NCBI GenBank assembly: GCA_035041965.1
Contig: JAPYMA010000578.1
Location: 30,500-94,499 of the forward strand
Source: Anisakis pegreffii
Taxonomy: Eukaryota > Nematoda > Chromadorea > Rhabditida > Anisakidae
Length of the DNA stretch: 64,000 bases
Direction of reading: 5' to 3'
Shown in pieces: positions 41,201-50,894 of this stretch; position 1 is the stretch's first letter, and the number at the start of each line of letters is the position of its first letter. Under the pieces are notes generated by a model. The model searched no databases. It was not told where the DNA came from and worked only from the letters and a program-made list of their open reading frames with translations. The translations under genes were made by a program, and so were the position numbers.

Positions 41201-44200
41201 TCCAGACTCCACCATGTGAGAGGAAAGCGTTCAGGGACAACACTAAAACGAGAGAAACGATAAAAGAGGTTACTCTTCTGCTTAATTATTTGAACACCCG
41301 AAATTTTGAATGTGGAAGGGCTTGCACGATTATTTGATATTTACATAAGCATGTCTTTTTGAACAAAGAGAAGTTTTTTATTGTCACACACCTCTATGCA
41401 TCGATTTGGTAACATTGATTATGTTCCATCCTAAATGAAGAGATTGTTTTTCATAATATGCATGAATGTAAGAAAATTTTCAGCTGTTAAGCCGTCAGGG
41501 ACCATATCCTCAGATTGTTTTACCGCCGATGGGTGGTTATTGGATGGATGGAGTGAACAGTTGTACGATCAATATTGATGACGAAATTACCGCATGCTCC
41601 CCAGCAAGCAGTAGCAGTTGCGCACGCTTCAAACTGGAGACCGACGAGACTTCACACTGCTATAGGAGATATTTCGTTGGAAGAGTTCGTTACTTCTTGA
41701 ATGTATTTGAAGTAGAACCGAGTTGCACTTCATTCATGAAGTCTTTCCGAGAATTCGCGCTTCTTGCATTCAGGAACATCACGATTTCTATGCAATTGAC
41801 AACAACCTTGGTCCACTTGTGCTCTCGGTACGAACCGAAACGATCTCCTCTCAGGATCATTTCCGGATTATGCTGCGGACCCGACATGGCACAGTGCATG
41901 AAATTGTTCCAGCATCAGGTTCATACTGCTCATTAAAAAATTCACCTTCATTGAGTGGAATCAATTCGTTGAATAAGATATAAGTGGATTCAAATGTGAA
42001 CAAATACAAGTGGTATTATGAAGTAGAATATTACAAATCACTTCTTGTAATGCGAACGTATTTTCATTTACAATTGGCATCTATTAATAATGCCCTAATT
42101 GCATAAGAGTTCCGGTATCATCGATCACTTGTTCTCTGATTGAGGTAATTGCCTATAGTTTTTCCTCACTTTCAGTCTCCGAAGAAATTATAATAAGCCT
42201 GATGATAATTGCTTTTAGTGCTATTCACTATGATCTTCTCTTTCTAGCTCTTGGAAATCGTCCATCAGCCAGTCGAATGGCACGTTTATTATGCGATGAA
42301 GTTACTACGGAACGATTTTGTCCAATTGCATTCCCTGGTGGAACAGATATGATTTTACAATACGATGAACATGTGCTTACGAATACCTATAAATTTGGTG
42401 TTGTTTACCAAAAGTTTGCGCAGGTTTGTCATTTTCTTTGCAGTTACATTCAAGTGAAAGTGACACAATACATACCCAACGGTAAACGGCAACAAATATC
42501 ATCTCATGTACATTTCATACGTGTTCTGGATTATTCACTGTCTGTTGTTCGTTTGTGTCAGTATACAGTTGTCTTAGTCGAAAATCGATTCGGATTATAT
42601 CACTGAGATGGATATGTTGTTGATTCAAAAGATTATCAACTCATCTGCCGAGAATTTTTTCGATACTGAAAATGATTGCATTAGATGATTGTAATTTCCT
42701 GAAGCGCTAAATGTTTCAATTGTGTCTTTCTTTGATAGCTTTTGTTACAAACTTCAATAAGCAACAATTTTTGCACACGTAACATTGTATTCACTTTTTT
42801 CGATTATTTTGTAGACAACAGAAGAAGAATTGTTCGGTAATGCCAACATATCAGATGCTTTCGATGAATTTCTTGATGTGCTTGGTGATCGGGTTTCACT
42901 GAAAGAATTTGAGGTAGCTGTTGTTTCTTTCCTTAATCCAAGCCTTGATGAAAATGAACATGTATAGGGCAACGAATATGTTGAATGCTTTTTTATTGGT
43001 GGCAGTCCTGAAATATAGCATGCATTGCGAGTTTTTTTTTGCATTCGTTTTTGCTGAAAATATCTTTTTCGTTTATTTTCATTCGAAGAAATTTTTGTAC
43101 AGCACATTTTGTATTAAGAAATTCTCTGAAACATTTTTCAATACTTGTACAGCACTTTGATCATTGCTCACTGTAACTAATCAGTTTGAGTCAAACCCAC
43201 CGAATTCGTTGGCGATAAGTTAAATTAGACTAATATCTATCTTGCTCAAGTTGAATGAACAATGATCGACGCATGTTTATTCCGAAGGGTTATCGAGGTG
43301 GTCTAGACACACAACACGATCAAACTGGCTCCGAATCAGTGTACTGCCAGTTCAGACAACGTGAAGTAATGTTTCATGTTTCAACCATGCTTCCGTTCAC
43401 TGCCGGTGATGTTCAACAGCTGCAAAGAAAACGACATATAGGCAACGATATTGTTGCCATAATATTCCAGGTCATCATATTTACAACAGTGATCCATGAA
43501 ATTTATTTCAGATTCATTTCTGGTAATGCAGCGGTCCATTTTGCATTTTAAAATGAAGTTATTGAGTTGGAATGCAGAAAAATTTACAGGAAGAGAATAC
43601 ACCGTTTTCACCAGATATGATCGCGAGCAATTTTCTGCATGCCTTCATCGTCGTGCAGCCGATCGATGCTGGTTCGGAAAAATTACGATATCGGGTATGA
43701 GGACGCGATTCAAAAATTTGTTATCATTGATTCGCACGTAGCGATAATCAAAGTGAATTGTGACGATGGACTACATTTAGATTGAGGCTCACACAAAGGA
43801 ACGGTCTATTTGTTTGACAGATACCTTATCACCAAAGGTGGGCAATAGTGCGCTGTTTCGCTATTCCGCTAAAGTCGGAGCTACTTTTTCGGTAACGCGA
43901 TAGCGTGCTGCTTTTTTTCAAATAACGAATATTTGTGGTGAAAACTTCCGCTGTGATAATTTTTTTAGCGACAAAGTAGTGAAAACATATGCTACTTTCT
44001 TTGATTAGCATTTCCAGCATTAAGTTATGTAAATACATATTTGCGCTACAACACTATGAAGTTCTGAAATCGAATTCGTACTCTTCCGATAGATTAGAAA
44101 GTTGAATATTCAATCGTATCTCAAACGTTTGCTCTAAGTACACCACTAGCATTCCATCACAGACCACTAAACTATTTGGCTTCAGATAAGTTGGGTGACG

Positions 44201-47200
44201 GTGCAATGATGCTTCCTTCAATTTTGTTATAGCTGGGAAAGGATATGATTGATCTTTATTCGCATATAAATATGTGAAGCTATGTTCTGTGCAGGTGATT
44301 ATAATATAGTAAGTGTACTGACTCGACTGGTGCTAAGAAGAGGATAAGGTTGAGAAAAGAGGAAAAAATCAAATTTTATTCAATACTGAGTCAATAAAAT
44401 AGGAATGAGTGAATCGAGGTGGGTGAAGTGACTTTTTCTTCCGATTTCTCTACGTCCTCTTGTTAAATAGTGAGAGTGGTTTTAACTAGGATATGAATCC
44501 GATTTCACTTCATGAATAATCGAAGTCTACATTCCAATACGTCGAGCAATTATGAGGAGGCAATATGTTGAAGAGTAAATTTCAAGCTCCAACGATTCTA
44601 TTTGCAAACGAGAATTTTGTATTGTTCAATTTGTAACGTTTGACAGCAAGTTTAAAGGGATTATTGGGTTGGTGCATAAGTTCGTGCGTTTTCATTCAAA
44701 TGCAATTATTCCGGCGAAAGTCCACGTTTCCGGATGAGTTTTATATACCAATCGATAGTTTTATTATACCAATTATATGCCAATTGTTTTTAGTATTGAC
44801 TCGTACTCATAGCTGGCTAGAATGATTATCTGTTTTTGAATGACGCAATAAAAATTTTCACCTGTTTAGTGGCGTAATGAAGCTTTTTCTCGGACAAATG
44901 AATGATGCAGTTAAAAAATTTTGAGGGAGAATTCGGAAGTAGCAATTAGTGGACTATTTTTATTGAATTAGCGTTTTAGCGAAATTTTTTCGCTATTTTT
45001 TCAGTCAGCTGAAATTTTTCGCTACATTTTCGGCGATAATGGTGATAGCAAATTATTTATTTTGGAACAAAATTTTTTTGTTGAGAATTAACGATTGGCG
45101 GAGCAACTTTTCTTCAGTAGCGTACCCATGACTGCTTATTGTGATACGACAGAATCATCTGTTTGTTTAGCAGTAACTCACCCTCACGATCAGTATAAAC
45201 CTGAACGTGAGCTCAAATGTAATCCGCCGCCATATCTTCCTTTGATGATCGCCAGTTTTGATTCGTTTCATATTCATCTTGTTTTATATTAATCTTATCA
45301 AATCTCGTTCAGTTAAAGAGATACGATCACAATGAGGTTTATTCCATCTTTCATTTCAAATATTAACGAGGATACACCCTGACACTGTTATCGACTGACT
45401 TATGTTCAGTGCACTCGATAATAACTTTCAGGTATCAGTTACTGCTCGAGATGATGTTCCATTTTTCGGTCCAACCCTTCCAGCGCCATCCATATTTCGT
45501 AAAGGACAAGACTTTCGCAACTTTCTACTCACCAAGTTAATCAATGCCGAAAATGCTGCATACAAGTCTGAAAAATTCGCTAAACTTGCGGTGAATAATT
45601 CTTAAAATTGATGTTATACGAAAAATGCAATGATCTCTGATGTTCATTCTTTGACTGTTTCAGTCGAAGAGATTTTATGAATTATTCAAGATACAAAACA
45701 ATATCTTCCTTCAAAGCTATCATTTCGAAATGGTCAGCTTTTCAAGGTCCTTCCTCGAGTTGGAAATCTATTTTAGTATGAAAACATCTCACTAGGATCC
45801 AATAAGCCAAAATGAATACTTTCATAATCATCCAAGATTGAAAGCGATTCATTCAGGAACGAACGCGTTCCTCGCTGTTGGATGTGCTTTATGGAAATCT
45901 CAAAGAACGTGCCGAATTTTATGGACTTCCTTTACTTGAATCCACCGACAATATGCCTCCTCACTCTCTGGGACTCTTTCATTCGGTCAAAAGAGCGATC
46001 ACTGGCCGGTTAGTTGTCCTGGTTTACTCTTTGCTATCTAATTGTAAGTCGTTTTTCATGCGAGCGATAACTGTTTGTCTGTAAATGATGACATATTTCA
46101 ATCAACAAATCACACATATCGCTGCATCCGTTATTCGACAAAGAAACACAACCTTATTCAATAACTACGTGCGATAAAATTCTATTCTCGATTCAGTTCA
46201 CGTTCTGTATCTCAAGAAATGAATACTGTTGCGATACGTTCCATAACATCTAACTTGGTTAGTCCTAGTCGCTCGAATACAACCGATCGTAAGTCAATAC
46301 CAAACGCTGATGCACTCTCGAAAAGTTCAAACTCATCGACTAGTGGTGCTGGAAGTAGTATACATCAACCAAACTCATCTGGCGATGTGCATCGAAAGTT
46401 AGTTCATCAACTGCTCCGAAGTACTGCACTTTTTCACTAATTCTGTGAAAGTCAAAGCCAGTCTGCAATATGGAACCACAGGACGAGTGCCTTATTAATA
46501 AACAGCTCATAAATCACCAGCAGTTTTTTCTTCTCCTCATATGTTTTACAGTCGTCATAATATCAGGACGATTTATCAGGATAACATGTGACGATTTATA
46601 CGGAAATGAACAGCGTCTTAATCAGTCTGAATCGGTTACATCATCGGCAGCTATTATTAGTGGTGTTCAAAAGCGTATTGTTTCTCGGACTTCTTCAGCT
46701 AAAACTTCAGCACAACCTGTAGAACAACAAGGGTTGGTAATAATCTTTTCTTCTGATGCAGTTTCAATCGAGATATAGTCCATTCTCTATTTATGTGCTT
46801 AATTTTATTCTTTCAGCCTGCACTGCCTATAATCTTCAGTTCAATCTTGTTTTACAAATCAAAAGATTTTTTTCAGGAAGCGTCATCAGCCGGAATGGGA
46901 TGTTTCAAGTTTGGAGAATGATAGCATCGAAATGGAGCATGATTCAGATACAGGCATGGTGAGTGAATAATCAGTATTCTAGCGAACCTCATTGCTTTAA
47001 TCTGTTCATAGCGTACTCATCAAAGTGCATTCTCAGTTGACTATCGTTTGTTTCATTCCAGTCAAAACTTTCATCATTTTTTCGCATCATAAGAAGATCG
47101 CTTCATTTTTTGGGTCTTTTTATCATTATACATCAATCAGTTTATATTATTGCGGTTGAATTTTCATGTTTTTTTGTTCGTTGCCTAGCATACAGTTTGT

Positions 47201-48087
47201 CATCTCGGATAGACCTTTTCGGAGGTGTTTTTCAGTTGCTTTGCCTTTAAGCTTAATAAATTGCTATCAGCAAAAAAAGACTAAACACAATCTGATCATG
47301 ATATTAAAATATTTTTTGCTTTTCTGTAGGAATCAATGTCGTCAACTGAAGTGCCTCACTCGAATCGCTTATCATGTAGTTTTTGTGTGGATGGTGCATC
47401 AGCGTTCCATGAGGAAGAAATGAGACGTCTTGATGAGTTATTGACAGACGTTGAAAAACTGAAAAATGAGAAAGCAGATCTTCTCAGGCAGAATGTTTCT
47501 TGTAAAACCGATATCAAGAAACTCAAACAACGGTTAGACTGTCACAAATTTTCAATTATTCTATCATATCACGCAAAGCTCTACTATTCTAAAGTCAACT
47601 ATCAAGTTGCTTGTTCGTTTCTAGCATGATTATTTCAAACATTGCACTTAGTCTATTTAGTTTCGGAACGTTGAAAAATCAACATTTAGATGGTAATCAA
47701 CTTTCATCGATGGAGCTAAATGATTATATTTGTTCCATTCCTTGTATCATTGAAATTTTGTTATTTTTATGGACGATTTTTAAAATTTCATCCCGAAGAA
47801 TGTTAATTTCACAGTCCTTCCGCTCCGAAATGTACTTAATGACTTTGACTAATGAAATCTTAATAAACATGAAATATTGCAACATGAAAGAAACCAACCA
47901 ACTCTGCCTAATATTCAGACAGTCGTTGTTGAGCAGTGATTTGGATCGTGCAAATGAGGAGATCGCAAGACTGCGTAAGTTATTAAAGCGACCGTCTGTA
48001 AGCAACAACGACACATTTGTGACTGCACATCAAAACGTTCATCCAGATATATCTTGTTGTACTGAAGAAGAAAATAATGATATTTGA
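27170..48087 (+). CDS. Rap GTPase-activating protein with GoLoco motif (RAP1GAP-like), whole gene
   Basis: Stimulates GTP hydrolysis by Rap small GTPases; the GoLoco motif would bind Gi/o alpha-GDP and link it to G-protein signalling. Proposed exons: 27170-27288, 34784-34895, 35428-35508 or -35559, 37550-40096, 41484-41684, 41774-41918, 42248-42423, 42815-42913, 43288-43470, 43590-43694, 45432-45590, 45857-46008, 46197-46397, 46580-46732, 46877-46958, 47330-47532 and 47919-48087. From 41484 on the phases agree at every junction and the protein follows vertebrate Rap1GAP closely. How the GoLoco exon joins the big exon is unresolved: 37550 is an ATG with an in-frame stop just upstream and may be a separate start. 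Read from 37550 the protein is about 1524 residues. Intron 1 (7.5 kb) is full of repeats. Confidence 0.85.
28729..28862. mobile_element. Short MITE-like insert with TAGTGTGTTGC ends
   Basis: A 134-bp insert, distinctly richer in G+C than its surroundings, bounded by TAGTGTGTTGC on the left and GTAACACACTA on the right, an 11-bp terminal inverted repeat with one mismatch. If TA at each edge is the duplicated target, this fits a Tc1/mariner-type non-autonomous element. The interior repeats words such as TCCCCGACTTTTTTC. It lies in intron 1 of the Rap-GAP gene. Confidence 0.65.
30320..31020. repeat. Diverged long repeat, copy 2 (interrupted by a MITE)
   Basis: Partner of 24740-25400, in the same orientation and about 5.6 kb away. 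It lies inside the first intron of the Rap-GAP gene and is interrupted by the foldback element at 30722-30853, which copy 1 lacks at the matching point (about 25190-25205). Confidence 0.6.
30722..30853. mobile_element. Foldback MITE with 9-bp target-site duplication
   Basis: A 132-bp element flanked by ACTAATCAC at 30713-30721 and 30854-30862. Inside, GCCTAAGGACAGTTTGCCTA (30753-30772) is the perfect reverse complement of 30803-30822, leaving a 30-bp loop. The outer ends, GTGACCGGACAATTTGCC and the complement of the right end (GTACCCTGATAATTCGCC), are also similar. A 9-bp duplication is typical of Mutator-like transposases, but no transposase is present here. Confidence 0.8.
32190..33285. repeat. 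20-bp minisatellite array of about 54 units
   Basis: Tandem units of the form ATGTGATGATGAGGATGACG, with variants (GATTAT, GAGAATG, GAGACTG, GATAATG). The unit is 20 bp, so the pattern repeats every 60-base line. Variants recur at multiples of 20 bp, suggesting local higher-order duplication. It lies in intron 1 of the Rap-GAP gene. The His/Ser/Ile-rich open frame on the minus strand (32717-33220) is a translation of the array. Confidence 0.95.
34784..35559 (+). CDS. Rap-GAP gene, exons 2 and 3 with GoLoco motif
   Basis: Exon 34784-34895 follows a TTTTTTCAG acceptor and ends at AAG|GTAATT. Exon 35428-35559 follows GCTTTCAG and carries the GoLoco motif in [20 protein letters not shown] followed by CEMP. 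The DQR triad, whose Arg reaches into the Gi alpha nucleotide site in known GoLoco complexes, is present. Vertebrate Rap1GAP has the same motif near its N-terminus. Exon 3 has two possible ends: a strong GTGAGT donor after AAT at 35508, or a GC donor (GAG|GCAAGC) after 35559. Both leave phase 0. Confidence 0.85.
37550..40096 (+). CDS. Rap-GAP gene, giant low-complexity exon (probable alternative start)
   Basis: A single open exon of 849 codons, ending TGT TCT|GTGAGT in phase 0, which joins the Rap-GAP exon at 41484 in phase 0. It begins [19 protein letters not shown] with TAA two codons upstream of the ATG and no good acceptor, so it probably starts an isoform. The first 190 residues hold Cys/His-containing patches ([28 protein letters not shown]). 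A poly-Asn tract follows (about residues 198-249), then some 450 Ser/Thr/Asn/Lys-rich residues likely to be disordered. The last 150 residues are less simple and include two similar blocks, [18 protein letters not shown] and [18 protein letters not shown]; the second runs into RRHSS, a possible basophilic kinase or 14-3-3 site. Vertebrate Rap1GAP has only a short linker here. Confidence 0.8.
38143..38297 (+). repeat. In-frame AAT/AAC microsatellite coding poly-Asn
   Basis: Triplets of AAT with AAC, ATT, AGT, ACT and GAT interruptions, wholly inside the 849-codon exon and in the frame that codes for Asn. Length variation between individuals is likely. Long Leu/Ile-rich frames in other phases and on the other strand are artefacts of this tract. 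Confidence 0.95.
40908..41090 (+). repeat. 183-bp dispersed direct repeat, copy 1
   Basis: Near-identical to 49657-49839, with about six substitutions in 183 bp, same length and orientation. Copy 1 lies in the intron between the giant exon and the first catalytic exon of the Rap-GAP gene. Its open frame reads [20 protein letters not shown] then [17 protein letters not shown] and stops. It may be part of a larger repeat family; no terminal repeats are seen. Confidence 0.85.
41484..45590 (+). CDS. Rap-GAP gene, exons encoding the Rap-GAP catalytic domain
   Basis: Seven exons. 41484: [18 protein letters not shown], the dimerisation-domain entry. 41774: [18 protein letters not shown]. 42248: [11 protein letters not shown] and FDEHV-like [21 protein letters not shown]. 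42815: TTEEELFGN. 43288: [20 protein letters not shown] and the core [18 protein letters not shown]. 43590: [18 protein letters not shown]. 45432: [17 protein letters not shown] and [22 protein letters not shown]. Rap-GAPs use an Asn thumb instead of an arginine finger; it corresponds to the Asn of RHIGND, here AAC at 43444-43446, and it is intact with the preceding Arg and His. The enzyme should be active. The acceptor at 43287 (TTCCGAAG) is poor but required by phase and homology. Confidence 0.93.
43830..43985. repeat. AGCG-word repeat, inverted copy
   Basis: Begins AGGTGGGCAATAGTGCGCTG and continues with CGCTATTCCGCTAAAG and GCGATAGCGTGC words. It corresponds to the reverse complement of the end at 13262 and is inverted relative to the copy ending at 45130. 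It lies in the intron between 43695 and 45431 of the Rap-GAP gene. Confidence 0.6.
44300..45130 (-). mobile_element. Internally deleted copy of the 11.3-13.3 kb element
   Basis: The left part (about 44390-44660) matches 11340-11590, for instance CTATTTGCAAACGAGAATTTTG versus CTATTTGCGAAAGGGAGTCTTG in shorter words (CGATTCTATTTGC / CGATCCTATTTGC) and GTTTGACAGC(A/G)AGTTTAA. The right part (about 44820-45130) matches 12985-13262 (AATGA(T/C)TATCT, AATAAAAATTTTCA, TAGCGTACCCAT). The 1.4-kb LINE coding interior is missing and replaced by about 155 bp that begins with a mariner-like terminus. Lies in a Rap-GAP intron. Confidence 0.65.
44664..44818 (+). mobile_element. Mariner-like terminal fragment
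   Basis: Starts TTGGGTTGGTGCATAAGTTC and continues GTGCGTTTTC, the form of a mariner terminal inverted repeat (TTRGGTTGGTGCA...). No matching inverted terminus is seen on the right and no transposase motif is readable, so this is a fragment. It sits at the deletion point of the surrounding element. Confidence 0.6.
45857..48087 (+). CDS. Rap-GAP gene, C-terminal linker and coiled coil
   Basis: Six exons. 45857-46008 continues the domain end ([20 protein letters not shown]) and a segment [15 protein letters not shown] that matches the FESFKRVIRSRSQS region of vertebrate Rap1GAP. 46197-46397 gives RSRSVSQEM and a Ser-rich linker. 46580-46732 and 46877-46958 continue the linker, with an acidic [18 protein letters not shown]. 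47330-47532 and 47919-48087 encode a heptad-rich helix ([19 protein letters not shown], then [18 protein letters not shown]) that should form a coiled coil, then a short tail ending EEENNDI. Phases agree at every junction. The coiled coil suggests self-association or a binding partner. Confidence 0.85.
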
Positions 48088-50894
48088 GTGAATATGAAGG
48101 CTTTTTGATTTTGTATTAGCTTTAAATACGTATTATTCACATCAGTCCCAGCATTGCATATTTCATACGTTTTTGCTACTGGAGATTTCTCAGACTTGCA
48201 TCAGAATATTTTTCATTATGAACGTTTTTCGTCGATCGAAATCTAATTTAGCATACGAAGAGTTGGTTGCAACAGATAGTTGTATAAAGCAAATTTTGAT
48301 ATTTCGAATGTTTCTTGACAGTTTGTTTTACCTCGCTCATCTATAATATCACTCGGTGTAATGAATGTATCATTATTATCGACATTTTTGTCTGATAGTG
48401 AATTAACTGTATCAGCACTATTGTAGCCATTATAACGATCTTGTTAGATCATAATTCACATAAATCTTATTTTGTCTTTATTGTTATTTTCCGAACAATT
48501 TGCAATCCCATTTAGGAAATGAATATATTCGCCTCTTCGATTTCATTTGTTTACTCTCCTCGTGAAAAAATTCATCCGTTAATTGTATTGAATGATACCG
48601 CATCAATGTATCCATGCGGTTTTGAGCGTGTGCTATTTACTATTATTTTTCGACTGATTCAGTTAATAATGATATCATTCTCGATGCTGATTTTGTACCA
48701 TCATGATTTTTATGTAGAAATAATAATTACCATTCTAGCATAATGCGTTATGTAATGTTTATCAGCAGATTATGATTTATGCTTCACGAAAGATCATTTC
48801 ACATTATTTATAAAATGATTTTTGAAATATCGCATTGTTAGTTTGTATCATCAAAGTTGTTATGAAGAGGTGTGAATCAATGAGATGATGTAATTGTCAC
48901 GACTTCAGATGTTTGGTAAAACAATACAAATTAACGATCGTTGTTTGTTAGCAATCATTATAGAAATAATGTTTTCTTATTGTTTTGAAGTATTATTTTT
49001 AGTATGAAACCGGTCACCAAAAATTATTCTGTCACCCAACTAAGACTTTGATTGATGCCACTATGCAATGGTGATGTTGATGGGTGATAGGTTTGTTGCA
49101 GTGTTGTTAAAATGATGTAATTCATGTATTCGATGCGGTATTATGCGTTGTTTTTTTAAACTTACCATTTAATTCATTCAGTTACTGCCTTCAATGTGCC
49201 AAGATGTATGTGAATGCATTTTTGTTTGTGTTTCCATCATATTTATGAATGAGAATTGCGTGTGTTCTTGTTATGATTCCACCGCATCCATTGTTTTCGT
49301 TCACCAGAAATTTTAATATTAATTGATTTCTTTATTGTCGAATAATCATTCCATTACATCGAATTTGTTACAGCGGTTTATTTCACCCACTGCAAGCATC
49401 TTGCTCGTTGATCACACGACACTAGTAATAGGACATCGGAAATTTAGTAGAAGTTTGAAAGATTCAATGTGTATTCATATGGATATCGAAAAATTGCTGT
49501 ATTGATAAACTCACACCCTTGGTTGAGGCTATATCAGAAGTAAATCAACCTTGCCTTATGTAGAACTTATCAAGTTTTCCAAGTCGTTCGAAACATAGCT
49601 TCATGAGAAAAACGCACTCAGTGCTAGGGATCTTTGGAGATGGCATATTCAAAATTATCAAACTTTTCGTATTACCATAAAACCAAACTGCCCTTACTCG
49701 GCACTAATTTGATTATTAGATTACTTGAAACATTTCAATCACAGCTCGATGGAATGAGAATTGTCTGCTGCTTTTCAGTTGAATCTTTCCAAAGTATTTT
49801 CAAAATAACAAAATAACTTTTCAGGCTTCATGCGTTTCCACAGTTTCACCCATGTTATAGCAAATTCGTTATCCGTTCAATTTTTGTACTTGCGTTTGAA
49901 AAATTAATACGCAACAATAGCATATCAAAGTGTGATGATAATTTGTTGCAGTAATAATAATTCCACTAAATCCAGATGTAACCTTAACGGATATGCTGGA
50001 AAATGACATCTGAATGTGTAATTACAAGATACGATATAGTAGCGATATAGTAGCTGGGAGATAATTATACGGTGACCACAATTGCAAATTCCATCGTTAT
50101 ATTAAAGTATCTGAAACTACTTTTCTTGAGTACTTACCAGTGAATTACTGATGTTACGAACTCTCTACGATACGCTGATTGAAGGCAATTGCAAAAATGT
50201 GATTAAAACCAAGCTCAGTGATACTTGTAGATTTTGATCATAACCGAAGTTTTTTCATCGAGCAGAAATTTGATGCAAGTTGTTTCGCATGCATGGAAAT
50301 TAAAAAGTTTTGATCAAGAGTTCGAAACCCGTAAAGATAAGTCTCGTAAGATGTACTGATGATAATATTTGGCGTGATCGTTTTTTCAAATGAAATACCC
50401 TCAGAAAGCAAAGAACTGTAGTGCAGCTACTATTACTTGACCAAGCTCCGCGAACAACTGCATTCGAGTTCTTCTTGTATCAATTGGAAAACTTTTACTA
50501 ATTCGTGGCCACTGAAACTTTCAGTTGCACTGACCGACCCAATACATGTAATCCACTCCCTGAATGAATCATTATAACGGAACAGTCTACGATGAAAACT
50601 GCAATCTTTTTTTTGCGTTTAAACTTCCCGCATTAAACATCCACGATAGTGCATTTACCGTCGCCATTCAAATTTCGCGCCACGCCAAACCATTTACTTC
50701 ATTTCGATCCTGATTCATCCATTCAAAATCTTCGAATTTAGCGCCTAAAATATTCCCTCTGAGAGAAAAAAGCTATCGTTGTGTGCGTGACAATAGGGAA
50801 GCAAGAAGGACGACGTTGGTTGTGTATAATTGTTCTAGTTATCCCAGTTACTAACGTTTCGTTTTGAAGTTTTGGTCTGAAGAATTTTGGAGAT
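48088..50894. other. Intergenic between Rap-GAP and RRM genes
   Basis: Holds the Rap-GAP 3' UTR, the second copy of the 183-bp repeat, and at its right end (about 50640-50894) a somewhat less AT-rich stretch that is presumably the RRM gene's promoter and 5' UTR. No other gene recognised. Confidence 0.5.
49657..49839 (+). repeat. 183-bp dispersed direct repeat, copy 2
   Basis: Partner of 40908-41090, downstream of the Rap-GAP gene. Here the TGA of copy 1 is TCA, so the frame continues [13 protein letters not shown] before stopping. The right end reads CTTTTCAGGCTTCATGCG, which contains an acceptor-like CAG. Confidence 0.85.

Noticed and set aside
50300..50330. GTTCGAAACCC, similar to a tRNA T-loop
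   Set aside because: No acceptor stem, anticodon arm or D-loop could be paired around it.
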